A stretch of 64,000 nucleotides of DNA, taken from assembly GCF_017347605.1 (NCBI RefSeq), contig NZ_AP024484.1:372001-436000 (forward strand), read 5' to 3'. Under the pieces are notes generated by a model that was not told where the DNA came from, ran no database searches, and saw nothing but the letters and a program-made list of their open reading frames with translations. This DNA comes from Prevotella herbatica. Lineage in GTDB: Bacteria; Bacteroidota; Bacteroidia; Bacteroidales; Bacteroidaceae. The position numbers and the translations under genes were made by a program. Numbering within the stretch: the stretch's first letter is position 1; each line of letters opens with the position of its first letter. Below, one piece after another: positions 9,321-17,537 of this stretch.

Positions 9321-10874
9321 ATGAGTAACGGTAAACTACTTTGGGTTGACGATGAAATAGATCTTCTTCGTGCCCACATAATCTTTCTTGAGAAAAGGGA
9401 GTATGATGTTACTACAATAAGCAATGGCGAAGATGCCATTGAACTTTGTAGAAACACCACCTTTGACCTTATTCTTCTTGATGAGATGATGCCTGGACTT
9501 ACCGGACTTGAAACACTACAACGTATTAAGGATATACAGCCAACCACTCCTATAGTTATGGTGACTAAAAGCGAGGAAGAGAATATAATGAATCAAGCTA
9601 TTGGCAGAAAAATTGCCGACTATCTTATTAAACCTGTAAATCCAAGTCAGATACTTATCGCACTGAAGAAGAACATACACAAGCGCGAACTAGTAACAGA
9701 AGTAACACAGAGTGGATATCGTGAGGATTTTAACAAGATTTCGATATCAATTGACGATTGCAACTCTTTTGATGATTGGACTGAAATATACCGTTTGCTC
9801 ACGAAATGGGAACTGGAACTTAGCAATGCCGACAGTAAAATGCTTGAAATGCTACAAATGCAAAAGGAAGAAGCAAATAATGCTTTTGCTAAATACATCC
9901 AGAAGAACTATATGCAATGGATGGAAAATGCAAAAAACCGTCCTTTGATGAGCAATGATATATTCAAAACTAATATATTCCCGACACTTGACAATAAGGA
10001 AAAAGCATTCTGTATTGTAATAGATAACCTACGCTATGATCATTGGAAAATACTTGCCAACGAGATTAGTAACTTATTCGAAATAAAAGAGAATATGTAC
10101 ATGAGTATTCTTCCAACAGCTACGCAATATGGTAGAAATGCTATTTTCAGTGGGTTAATGCCATACGACATACAGAAGATGTATCCAGATCTGTGGGTAG
10201 ATGAAGATGAAGACGAAGGAAAGAACGTAAACGAGGAGGCATTGATTCAGACCCAGTTTGATAGATACAGACGTCATGAAACTTTCAGTTATCACAAAAT
10301 TAATGACTCACAAACCATAGACAAACTGATTGAACGATTTGGTGAACTTGAGAAATATGATTTAAATGTTGTTGTGATAAACTTCATCGACATGCTGTCA
10401 CACGCAAGAACAGAATCTAAGATGGTTAGAGAACTTGCCAACAACGAGAGTGCATACCGCAGTATAACACAAAGTTGGCTAAAACATTCTGGTATTGCCG
10501 AACTATTCCATTTGCTTTCTCATAAAGACTATAAAGTTGTTATCACCACTGATCACGGCAGCATAAGAGCAAACAAGCCGATAAAGATTATAGGTGACAA
10601 AAATACAAATACAAATCTTAGATATAAACTAGGCAAGAATCTTAACTATGATTCACGTCAAGTATTTGAGATAAAAGACCCTCATAAAGCAAATCTGCCT
10701 TCACCAAACATAAGTACGTCGTATGTATTCGCTACAGGAGACTCATTCTTTGCGTATCCAAACAACTACAATTACTACGCGACATATTATAAAAATACGT
10801 TTCAGCATGGCGGAATATCAATGGAAGAAATGCTTATTCCATTAATATCTATGACAAGAAGAAAAAAAGAATAA
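9321..10874 (+). CDS. porX: PorX: response regulator with alkaline-phosphatase-like PglZ effector domain
   Basis: Residues 1-120 form a CheY-like receiver with acidic residues D10, D11 and E12, phosphoacceptor D54 (LLDEMMPG), switch T82 and K104. A helical linker runs to about 210. Residues 225-517 are the PglZ-type, alkaline-phosphatase-superfamily domain: D235 (VIDN), a threonine nucleophile at T266 or T268 (LPTATQYGR), D357 and H361, D411-H412 (TTDHGS) and H496 (QHGG) fit the two-zinc site. PorX controls type IX secretion with the PorY kinase in Porphyromonas, and its C-terminal domain has been shown to hydrolyse oligonucleotides. Its gene follows the PorW-like gene by 3 bp and precedes tsaE by 17 bp. 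No PorY kinase is in the window. Confidence 0.92.
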   Translation: MSNGKLLWVDDEIDLLRAHIIFLEKREYDVTTISNGEDAIELCRNTTFDLILLDEMMPGLTGLETLQRIKDIQPTTPIVMVTKSEEENIMNQAIGRKIADYLIKPVNPSQILIALKKNIHKRELVTEVTQSGYREDFNKISISIDDCNSFDDWTEIYRLLTKWELELSNADSKMLEMLQMQKEEANNAFAKYIQKNYMQWMENAKNRPLMSNDIFKTNIFPTLDNKEKAFCIVIDNLRYDHWKILANEISNLFEIKENMYMSILPTATQYGRNAIFSGLMPYDIQKMYPDLWVDEDEDEGKNVNEEALIQTQFDRYRRHETFSYHKINDSQTIDKLIERFGELEKYDLNVVVINFIDMLSHARTESKMVRELANNESAYRSITQSWLKHSGIAELFHLLSHKDYKVVITTDHGSIRANKPIKIIGDKNTNTNLRYKLGKNLNYDSRQVFEIKDPHKANLPSPNISTSYVFATGDSFFAYPNNYNYYATYYKNTFQHGGISMEEMLIPLISMTRRKKE

Positions 10875-10891
10875 TTATAATTATATAGATT

Positions 10892-11302
10892 ATGAAAATA
10901 AGAATCGATTCATTAGACAACATCCATGTTGCTGCAAAGGAATTTATTGCGAACATGGGAACGGGAAAGGTTTTCGCTTTCTACGGAAAGATGGGAGCCG
11001 GAAAGACAACTTTTATTAAAGCTATCTGTGAAGAGTTAGGAGTTAACGATGTAATAACATCTCCAACTTTTGCTATCGTCAACGAATACACCGCTGACAA
11101 TGATACCCCTATATACCATTTCGACTTTTATAGAATAAAGAAACTCGAAGAAGTGTATGATATGGGATACGAAGATTATTTCTACGGTGGAAATCTATGT
11201 CTGTTGGAATGGCCAGAACTCATTGAGGACATTCTTCCTGAAGATGTTACAAAGGTAACTATCACAGAACAGGAAGACGGAACTAGACTAGTAGAGTTCT
11301 AG
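10892..11302 (+). CDS. tsaE: tRNA threonylcarbamoyladenosine synthesis ATPase TsaE
   Basis: TsaE is the ATPase partner of TsaB/TsaD in making t6A37 on ANN-decoding tRNAs. The 136-residue protein is of normal length. It carries a Walker A motif GKMGAGKTT (residues 32-40), the family motif SPTFAIVNEY near residue 53, the FDFYRI segment near 70 and the LLEWPELI segment near 100. The ATG at 10892 is preceded by an AT-rich spacer. It is the last gene of the run that begins at aroA or the permease and is closed by a bidirectional terminator. Confidence 0.95.
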   Translation: MKIRIDSLDNIHVAAKEFIANMGTGKVFAFYGKMGAGKTTFIKAICEELGVNDVITSPTFAIVNEYTADNDTPIYHFDFYRIKKLEEVYDMGYEDYFYGGNLCLLEWPELIEDILPEDVTKVTITEQEDGTRLVEF

Positions 11303-11309
11303 AAACGTT

Positions 11310-11354
11310 AAAGGCAGAAATGCAGCGATAACAATCACTAGCATTTCTGCCTTT
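11310..11354. terminator. Bidirectional terminator between tsaE and trxA
   Basis: A perfect 14-bp stem (11310-11323 with 11341-11354) has a 17-nt loop, with A-rich and T-rich flanks. It serves the converging tsaE (+) and trxA (-). Confidence 0.85.
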
Positions 11355-11360
11355 TATATT

Positions 11361-11675
11361 TTATAAAAGAGCTTTAAACTTCTCTTCTATTTTTGCTTTA
11401 CTAGCTGCGCCTACGAACTTGTCTACAACTTCACCATTCTTTAAGAACAATATTGTAGGAATGTTGCGGATGCCAAATTCACTTGCTATATCATCAGCTT
11501 CCTCTACATCACATTTACCAACAACGACCTTTCCATCATACTCTTCAGCAAGTTCAGCGATGATTGGAGCAATCATTCTACAAGGAGCGCACCAAGTAGC
11601 CCAAAAATCAACTACTAATGGTAATTCACCATTCTTATAACTCTCAAAATTTTCGTTTGTAATTGTTACTTCCAT
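11361..11675 (-). CDS. trxA: Thioredoxin
   Basis: This is a 104-residue cytosolic thioredoxin covering the whole fold with no signal peptide. The redox site reads WCAPC (C29 and C32), a variant of the usual WCGPC that is common in Bacteroidetes. The buried aspartate D23 and the cis-proline loop (RNIPTILFLKNG, about residues 70-81) are present. It would reduce disulfides in ribonucleotide reductase, peroxiredoxins and similar targets. It is a single gene with its own promoter at 11713-11744 and converges on tsaE. Confidence 0.95.
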   Translation of the reverse strand: MEVTITNENFESYKNGELPLVVDFWATWCAPCRMIAPIIAELAEEYDGKVVVGKCDVEEADDIASEFGIRNIPTILFLKNGEVVDKFVGAASKAKIEEKFKALL

Positions 11676-11712
11676 TTTTATACTCGTTATTTATTATATC
11701 ATAATTTCACTG

Positions 11713-11744
11713 CAAATATAACCATTTGATTTTACACAAGCAAA
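11713..11744 (-). promoter_or_regulatory. trxA promoter
   Basis: Read on the minus strand, TTTG (complement of 11741-11744) and TATATTTG (complement of 11713-11720) are 20 bp apart. The leader would be about 30 nt. Confidence 0.65.
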
Positions 11745-11870
11745 CGTTATAACAAGAATATCTGCAAATATTATTATTTTATTATCAGTTTCATCTTTCA
11801 TATACACTATCTAATAACATGCGTTGAAGATTGACTGCACTCGGGAAAGCAAAATTAAAACAAGTTTTAT

Positions 11871-11901
11871 TTTGCCTTTCCACTCGTTTGGTGTATCTTT
11901 G
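11871..11901 (+). promoter_or_regulatory. Helicase promoter sharing its spacer with the aroA promoter
   Basis: TTTG at 11871-11874 and TATCTTTG at 11894-11901 are 19 bp apart. The spacer contains CTTTCCACTCGTTTG, almost identical to the aroA promoter spacer. Confidence 0.65.
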
Positions 11902-11925
11902 TAGATAGATTTATATTTAGGCAAA

Positions 11926-14130
11926 ATGGAAACTAACAACGAACTGGAACTAGCATGGGAATTCATTGAACATACTAGTACCAGTATATTCCTTACAGGT
12001 AAAGCAGGAACAGGAAAAACTACATTTTTAAGAAGTATTACCGACAAAAGCTGCAAACGTATTGTTGTTGTCGCTCCTACAGGTGTGGCAGCAATAAATG
12101 CACACGGAGTTACAATACACTCATTTTTCCAACTCCCATTCTCACCATACGTACCAAACACAACATTCAAGGAAAAGTTTGATTTCTCTAAGGAAAAGAG
12201 AAACATTGTAAAGACTTTGGATTTACTTATCATTGATGAAATAAGTATGGTTAGAAGTGATTTACTTGATGCCATTGACTCTGTATTGCGAAGATACAAG
12301 GACGCAAGTAAACCGTTTGGAGGAGTTCAACTGCTTATGATGGGCGATCTTCAACAATTGACTCCTGTCGTAACAGACGATGATGCAAAGATATTGCGCC
12401 CACATTATAATACGCCGTATTTCTTCGGAAGTCACGCTCTGCAACAAATTAACTATGTAACAATAGAACTGCAGAAAGTTTACCGACAGCAAGACGCAAA
12501 ATTTCTAGACTTACTAAATAGTATTAGAAGCGGAAAGCCTTCTGAAGAGGATATAAACATTCTTAATTCAAGGTTCAATCCCGAATTTCATACAGACAAT
12601 AAAGATGGATATATAAGGCTAACTACACACAATGCTATAGCCGATAGATATAACGATTCAGAATTAGCCAAACTAGAAACTGAAGAATATACATTCAAAG
12701 CCGATATAAAAGGTAACTTTCCAGAATACAGCTACCCTACAAATGAGACCCTTTTGCTAAAAGAAGATGCACAGGTGATGTTTGTAAAAAACGACACGTC
12801 CATAGACCATCTTTATTACAACGGTAAGATAGGCCGTATCACATGTATATCCGATGACTGTATAAAGGTAAGATGCAGCGGGGAAGAAAATGATATAGAA
12901 GTGCAACCACAAGAATGGGAAAATACCAAATACGTAATAAACAAGGAAACTAAGGAAATAGAACCAGATGTTCAGGGAGTATTCAAGCAATATCCTCTGA
13001 GACTTGCATGGGCTATAACGATACATAAGAGTCAAGGATTGACATTCGAGCATGCAATTATTGATGCCGGAGCATCTTTCGCCTCAGGGCAAGTTTATGT
13101 AGCTCTCAGTCGATGCAAGACTCTTGAAGGAATGGTACTAGCATCAAAGATTGACAATCACGCTGTAATAAACGATGAACGAGTTGATTCTTACATTAGC
13201 ATACAAGAAGAGGCTGCAAAGCAAAATATAGACAGCCTTGAACTTCAGAAACAAAACTATTACAAGCAACAACTGGTTGAACTATTTACATTCAATGATA
13301 TCATTATGGCTGAAGATAATCTCTGCCGTACCGTTATTGAATTTCTGCACTCTTATCCAAAACTTACAATACTTCACAAAGCTACATTTAAATCTTTACA
13401 GGAAAAAATAGACGCTGTATCACGTAAATGGATAAATACGATAATTCGTACGCCATACGAAGAACTAACAGAAGAGGCATTTCTTGAACGTGTAGTAAAA
13501 AGTGCTTGTTACTTCAACAAGACTTTAAAGACTTATATACAGCCGTTACTCGACCAAACAGCTGCTGCTAAAACAGATAACAAGCAAGGAGCAAAAAGAC
13601 TTGATACTACGTATCCAGAACTTAAGCTAGCATATCTTTCTAAGAAAAATATTCTTGAGATGACTATAGACAACGGATTTAATAGTGAAAGTTATTTGAA
13701 AAACCGACAAACAGCTTTTCTTAATGCTATAGAAGAGATAAATCCACTCGCAGTAACTACACGTAGAAGGAAGAAAGACTACAGCGATAAAGAAGAAACT
13801 CCAAAACCAAAAGTAAAGAAAGAAAATACGAAGGAACTTACATTGACTATGTATAAAAAAGGTTTCTCTCCAAAAGAGATTGCTATGGAAAGAGATTTCA
13901 CACTTGGGACCATATTCGGTCACCTTGCACATTACGTTGAGACTGGTGAGATAAAAGCTCCAGACATTATTGGTAAAGAAAAATACGATATAATAAACAA
14001 AGCTGTAAATAAGATTGGTACATCACAAGGTCTTAAGGTCATTAAAGACATTTGTCCAGAAGACATAGACTATGGAGAAATAAGAATGATTTTCGCAGAA
14101 AAGGCTATAATAGCTAAAACCTCAAGTTAA
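11926..14130 (+). CDS. Pif1-like superfamily 1 helicase with C-terminal helix-turn-helix domain
   Basis: The 734-residue protein starts with a Walker A motif, TGKAGTGKTT (about residues 24-33), then APTGVAAINAHGVTIHSFF (motif Ia region), IIDEISMV (motif II, about 105) and MGDLQQLTPV (motif III, about 140). Late motifs are TIHKSQGLTFEHAI (about 370) and YVALSRC (about 395), which fits Pif1/RecD-type 5'-3' DNA helicases. Residues 620-690 hold a predicted helix-turn-helix of the HTH_40 type (MYKKGFSPKEIAMER), often attached to this family in Bacteroidetes. It likely unwinds DNA or RNA-DNA structures during replication or repair. It has its own promoter and does not appear to be in an operon. Confidence 0.9.
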   Translation: METNNELELAWEFIEHTSTSIFLTGKAGTGKTTFLRSITDKSCKRIVVVAPTGVAAINAHGVTIHSFFQLPFSPYVPNTTFKEKFDFSKEKRNIVKTLDLLIIDEISMVRSDLLDAIDSVLRRYKDASKPFGGVQLLMMGDLQQLTPVVTDDDAKILRPHYNTPYFFGSHALQQINYVTIELQKVYRQQDAKFLDLLNSIRSGKPSEEDINILNSRFNPEFHTDNKDGYIRLTTHNAIADRYNDSELAKLETEEYTFKADIKGNFPEYSYPTNETLLLKEDAQVMFVKNDTSIDHLYYNGKIGRITCISDDCIKVRCSGEENDIEVQPQEWENTKYVINKETKEIEPDVQGVFKQYPLRLAWAITIHKSQGLTFEHAIIDAGASFASGQVYVALSRCKTLEGMVLASKIDNHAVINDERVDSYISIQEEAAKQNIDSLELQKQNYYKQQLVELFTFNDIIMAEDNLCRTVIEFLHSYPKLTILHKATFKSLQEKIDAVSRKWINTIIRTPYEELTEEAFLERVVKSACYFNKTLKTYIQPLLDQTAAAKTDNKQGAKRLDTTYPELKLAYLSKKNILEMTIDNGFNSESYLKNRQTAFLNAIEEINPLAVTTRRRKKDYSDKEETPKPKVKKENTKELTLTMYKKGFSPKEIAMERDFTLGTIFGHLAHYVETGEIKAPDIIGKEKYDIINKAVNKIGTSQGLKVIKDICPEDIDYGEIRMIFAEKAIIAKTSS

Positions 14131-14160
14131 TAAATTATGTGATTAATTATCCATAATGAT

Positions 14161-14192
14161 TTTGATACATTCATATTTTTTGGTTATATTTG
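14161..14192 (+). promoter_or_regulatory. Promoter of the small lipoprotein gene
   Basis: TTTG at 14161-14164 and TATATTTG at 14185-14192 are 20 bp apart. A TTG at 14190 lies inside the -7 element, so the ATG at 14202 is the realistic start, leaving almost no leader. Confidence 0.65.
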
Positions 14193-14201
14193 CACTCAAT
14201 T

Positions 14202-14597
14202 ATGAAGAAGATATTTATTTTTGTTATATCATGCATCGCCGCAATGACTGTTTCTACATCATGCAAGATGGCTCCAAGCGACAATCCTGGTGATACTGTT
14301 GCCGCCAGTGTATTTGAACCTGTCGACACAAGTGTGCACGCCGCCAAATCAAAGAATGATACAACAAACATCAAAAATATCAAGGACAGTATAGATATTT
14401 TCTTCGTTGGAGATGGCAGTACAAAGCACAATCTACAACTTGTTTCATATCCAAGCAAAAAAGACACTGCTACATATTACAAAGGCAAACATTTGAAAGT
14501 AACAGGAAACGCAGATTTCGGACACGTTGTCAGAATAGGTTTCTATCACCTACCTACTGGTGATTCTATCGTTACATCAGTTACCGAAGTGAAATAA
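14202..14597 (+). CDS. Small lipoprotein, function unknown
   Basis: Starting at the ATG at 14202, the protein has 131 residues. It begins MKKIFIFVISC and has a lipobox ending VSTSC (C21), so it should be a lipid-anchored envelope protein. Residues 25-65 are polar and rich in Asp, Thr and Lys; residues 66-131 look like a small beta-rich domain (FVGDGSTKHNLQLVSYPS and GHVVRIGFYHL). I recognise no family. Its last 17 bases overlap the end of the MscS-type gene on the other strand, so the two genes are tightly convergent with no room for a separate terminator. Confidence 0.8.
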   Translation: MKKIFIFVISCIAAMTVSTSCKMAPSDNPGDTVAASVFEPVDTSVHAAKSKNDTTNIKNIKDSIDIFFVGDGSTKHNLQLVSYPSKKDTATYYKGKHLKVTGNADFGHVVRIGFYHLPTGDSIVTSVTEVK

Positions 14598-15759
14598 CAT
14601 TCTGCGACTGAAATATCACAAGACCAAATTCACGAGCTATAGCATAGGCGCAATCCATTATTTTAGCACAATCATGCTCATATGGTTTGCTGTCTTTATT
14701 GATCAGGAAAAAATAAAACTCCAAAGGTAATCCGCCTTGCGATGAGTCCAATTGGCGCACAATATAGAGCAGATCTTTATTCACTTCTTTTCTAGAAGCA
14801 ATAAACTTTTCCATGTATTTTCTGTAAAGACTGATATTTATATCATCATCATTCAATTCTTCAGCCTTGAAATATCCTCGGTTAATGATGTTCTTTTTCA
14901 CATCAGGAGTAAGCAGACCTATACTGTTAAAATCAAAATAAGCCTTTTTGGTTACGCGTCTACCTTCAGCATTCTGCATTCCTATCCAATTTGTGAATGA
15001 ACCATCAACCAAAGCAATGGGACTTACTGTGACTATGGAATTATCAAAATTACGTATTTTTACTGTTGTAAGGGTCATCTCTTCTACTATTCCGTCAGCA
15101 CCAGCAGAAGAAACGGTTATCCAGTCTCCGCAATGAAGCATATCATTGCTTGTGAGGCGTACTCCGGCAACAAGTCCGGCTATTGTATCCTTAAACACTA
15201 ACATAAGTATTGCACTGGTTGCTCCAAGACCTGCAAACAAAGCAAGAGGACTTCGATTAATCGCTATAGCAACTACGACCACTGTAGCAATAAACAACAA
15301 TAGAATTTTAAGCACACCGCAAAAAGACTTCAAATACTGTTGCATGCTGGAACGTTGTGCTCCTGTGTCAAGATTATTAAAACTGTCAACAAAGACAAAT
15401 GCCGTACGTGCAGACATCACTGTGATATATATAGCAGTTGCACGCTCTAACACTTCTCTAACAACATGGAACTGGTAAAATATTAGTGGTAGTAATATCC
15501 ATATAATTATAGCAGGTATAATATTACAAGCACTTCGCAATACTTGCTCATTAAAGATTACGTCGTCCCACTTAACATCAGTATGTTTAGTGAATTTTAG
15601 CAACAGAGGAACCAGTATCTTATGACATATAATGCCTATAAGCCACGCAAATAATATAGCAAAAAGCACAAGAAGTATATGCCTCAGAACATGAACAGAC
15701 GGTCCTGTGACTCCCATCAGTTCAATAATATTCTCAACAAAAACTTTTATTTCCTCCAT
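14581..15759 (-). CDS. MscS-family mechanosensitive ion channel
   Basis: The 392-residue membrane protein has about five hydrophobic segments (near residues 22-50, 75-95, 105-125, 150-170 and 172-200). The pore-lining helix and start of the cytosolic beta domain are clear: ALFAGLGATSAILMLVFKD followed by GLVAGVRL and GDWITV (about residues 172-220). It resembles the YbdG branch of MscS proteins rather than short MscS. It would gate under membrane tension and release solutes on osmotic downshift. It is the last gene of a leftward set, 10 bp after dacB. Confidence 0.9.
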   Translation of the reverse strand: MEEIKVFVENIIELMGVTGPSVHVLRHILLVLFAILFAWLIGIICHKILVPLLLKFTKHTDVKWDDVIFNEQVLRSACNIIPAIIIWILLPLIFYQFHVVREVLERATAIYITVMSARTAFVFVDSFNNLDTGAQRSSMQQYLKSFCGVLKILLLFIATVVVVAIAINRSPLALFAGLGATSAILMLVFKDTIAGLVAGVRLTSNDMLHCGDWITVSSAGADGIVEEMTLTTVKIRNFDNSIVTVSPIALVDGSFTNWIGMQNAEGRRVTKKAYFDFNSIGLLTPDVKKNIINRGYFKAEELNDDDINISLYRKYMEKFIASRKEVNKDLLYIVRQLDSSQGGLPLEFYFFLINKDSKPYEHDCAKIMDCAYAIAREFGLVIFQSQNVISLR

Positions 15760-15769
15760 ATCATTTCAA

Positions 15770-17035
15770 TTAATTAGGTGAACACAACACCGTGCAGACA
15801 CGATCTTGAAAGGCCCTCCCGTTTCTACCATGAATGAGTCCCTGATTTATTATTGAGAAACAAAGCGTATGACCATTTGAAGACTTACAATATCCAGCCA
15901 AACTACTTATTCCTGTTACTGTTCCTGTCTTAGCTCTTACATTTCCACTGGCGAAACTACCTTTCATCCGTTTTTTAAGAGTACCATCAACACCAGCTAT
16001 TGGCAATGCTTGATTAAGATGATTATATATATTGTCATTCTTATATGCATAGCGCAGCATCTTTACTTCCAATTCCGGACTTACATAATTATATAATGAA
16101 AGCCCTGAACCATCAGCAAACTTATATTGCGAAGGGATCAAACCTATTTTCTCAACAAGTCTTCTCTCTACTGCACGTGCACTCTTTGCTGAAGCTGGAT
16201 GATTTCCTGTGCTTGCTGCTATCTGATAATACATAGCCTCTGCATACAGATTATCGCTTTCCTTCAACATTCTCATCAGAATCTGGTCGATCGTGTGGAA
16301 GCGATTTACGATGCAATACGCATCAGCAGGTCTTCTGCCATCGTCAATAGTAGCATCATTAACAACTATCTTGTGCTTTTGGAGTTCTTCCAGAAAGCGC
16401 CCCATAAATATATCCTTGCGACTGATGATAAGCGGACTCAGCACATAATTATCGTCGTCCCAACACCAGCCTTCACCAAACTGCTTGTCATCTTTCATGC
16501 TCTTGTCGGCATACAACGTTCCGATAATCGTGTCAACCCCCATCTTCTGAATAGCCTCAACAAAAGCATTAAGGTCATCACTGTTGAAACGAGGATCAAA
16601 ACCTCCAACACAATATATATTTCCTTTAAGAGTATGATTCTCTACCTTTCCAGTATAGCAAAGTTCTGTCTTAAACTGATAATCTCCACCAAGCTTATCT
16701 ATTGCTGTGATTGCAGTGATGAGTTTCATTGTGCTTGCAGGACGCATAAGCTGCTTTTCGTTGAAGCAGAATATAGTACTGTCTGCATCAAGATCATACA
16801 CCATCATTCCCAATTGTGAAGTCTTGAACATAACGCTGTTTGTAAGTCTACTCAATTTATGCTGTATCCCCTTAGGCCAAGGTAAAGCGACGCTGTCATT
16901 TTGCAGCGTGTCAACCATTGCAGAGTCAGCAACGTTACTGTCATCGTCATCCTCTATATTTTCCAATTCAACCTGCGCATAGGTTGGCAAGGTAAAAACT
17001 ACTATAAGAAGAAATAAATATCTTAAATGTTTCAT
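15770..17035 (-). CDS. dacB: D-alanyl-D-alanine carboxypeptidase/endopeptidase (PBP4 family)
   Basis: The 421-residue protein has a signal peptide (residues 1-20, ending TYA) and the three active-site motifs of class C penicillin-binding proteins. These are SxxK at S101-K104 (PASTMKLI), SDN at 260-262 and KTGT at 369-372. PBP4-type enzymes trim stem peptides and cut cross-links in peptidoglycan in the periplasm. An acidic stretch (residues 24-48, rich in Asp) follows the signal. The gene overlaps the upstream PH-like gene by 4 bp and precedes the MscS-type gene by 10 bp, so all three are probably one transcript concerned with envelope integrity. Confidence 0.92.
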   Translation of the reverse strand: MKHLRYLFLLIVVFTLPTYAQVELENIEDDDDSNVADSAMVDTLQNDSVALPWPKGIQHKLSRLTNSVMFKTSQLGMMVYDLDADSTIFCFNEKQLMRPASTMKLITAITAIDKLGGDYQFKTELCYTGKVENHTLKGNIYCVGGFDPRFNSDDLNAFVEAIQKMGVDTIIGTLYADKSMKDDKQFGEGWCWDDDNYVLSPLIISRKDIFMGRFLEELQKHKIVVNDATIDDGRRPADAYCIVNRFHTIDQILMRMLKESDNLYAEAMYYQIAASTGNHPASAKSARAVERRLVEKIGLIPSQYKFADGSGLSLYNYVSPELEVKMLRYAYKNDNIYNHLNQALPIAGVDGTLKKRMKGSFASGNVRAKTGTVTGISSLAGYCKSSNGHTLCFSIINQGLIHGRNGRAFQDRVCTVLCSPN

Positions 17036-17421
17036 TGTCTTTTGTTTAACTCAGCCATAAACAGTTTTTCTTCGTCGGGCTGCAAACTAATAAGATGACA
17101 TGCACCGTATTGCATAAGCAGATAACAACTAAGTCCGAAAACAGCTTTCATTCGTGTAACTTTCACAATATCCCCTACCCTTATGGATATGGGCTTGGAA
17201 AACCTGCCACGATAAATCACTAGTTGCTGCACCCCGTTTTCATCAAGAAGGAAGGTGTAGGTAGTATGTAGCACACGCTCTATCATCATGACAATCACGA
17301 TCACAACCAATAGTGCAGGTATAGCTATCTTATTCCATAAAAAATAAAATGCTAACAGTGTAAATAGAGATATTGCACACTTGGAAGTAAACGTGAAACG
17401 TTGGTGAAAGATACGATTCAT
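17032..17421 (-). CDS. Two-TM protein with bacterial PH-like domain
   Basis: This 129-residue protein has two close hydrophobic segments (about residues 13-30 and 32-48). They are followed by a compact beta-rich domain (TYTFLLDENGVQQLVIYRGRF, here residues 53-72, and then ISIRVGDIVKV) that looks like a membrane-associated PH domain. Its biochemical role is unknown. Its stop overlaps the dacB start (ATGA-type, 17032-17035), so translation is coupled. A minus-strand TAATTTTG at 17447-17454 is a candidate -7 element for this three-gene set. Confidence 0.7.
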   Translation of the reverse strand: MNRIFHQRFTFTSKCAISLFTLLAFYFLWNKIAIPALLVVIVIVMMIERVLHTTYTFLLDENGVQQLVIYRGRFSKPISIRVGDIVKVTRMKAVFGLSCYLLMQYGACHLISLQPDEEKLFMAELNKRQ

Positions 17422-17497
17422 TACATTATTAATAATATATTGTTTGCAAAATTAATAAAAAGATAGCATAGATGAAGAAAAATACACATATTTTTAG

Positions 17498-17505
17498 TAT
17501 TTTTG
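17498..17505 (+). promoter_or_regulatory. nadB -7 element
   Basis: TATTTTTG matches TAnnTTTG and lies 32 bp before the nadB ATG. No clear TTTG is visible at -33. Confidence 0.5.
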
Positions 17506-17537
17506 CAACCAAATAGCTAAAAAGCTTATAAGCAAAA

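Noticed and set aside
11811..12299. A 162-codon minus-strand frame over the helicase start
   Set aside because: It overlaps the Walker A region of a clear helicase and its promoter, and has low-complexity composition.
16199..16819. A 206-codon plus-strand frame inside dacB
   Set aside because: It is antisense to a gene with all three penicillin-binding-protein motifs, has no family resemblance and no promoter or leader.
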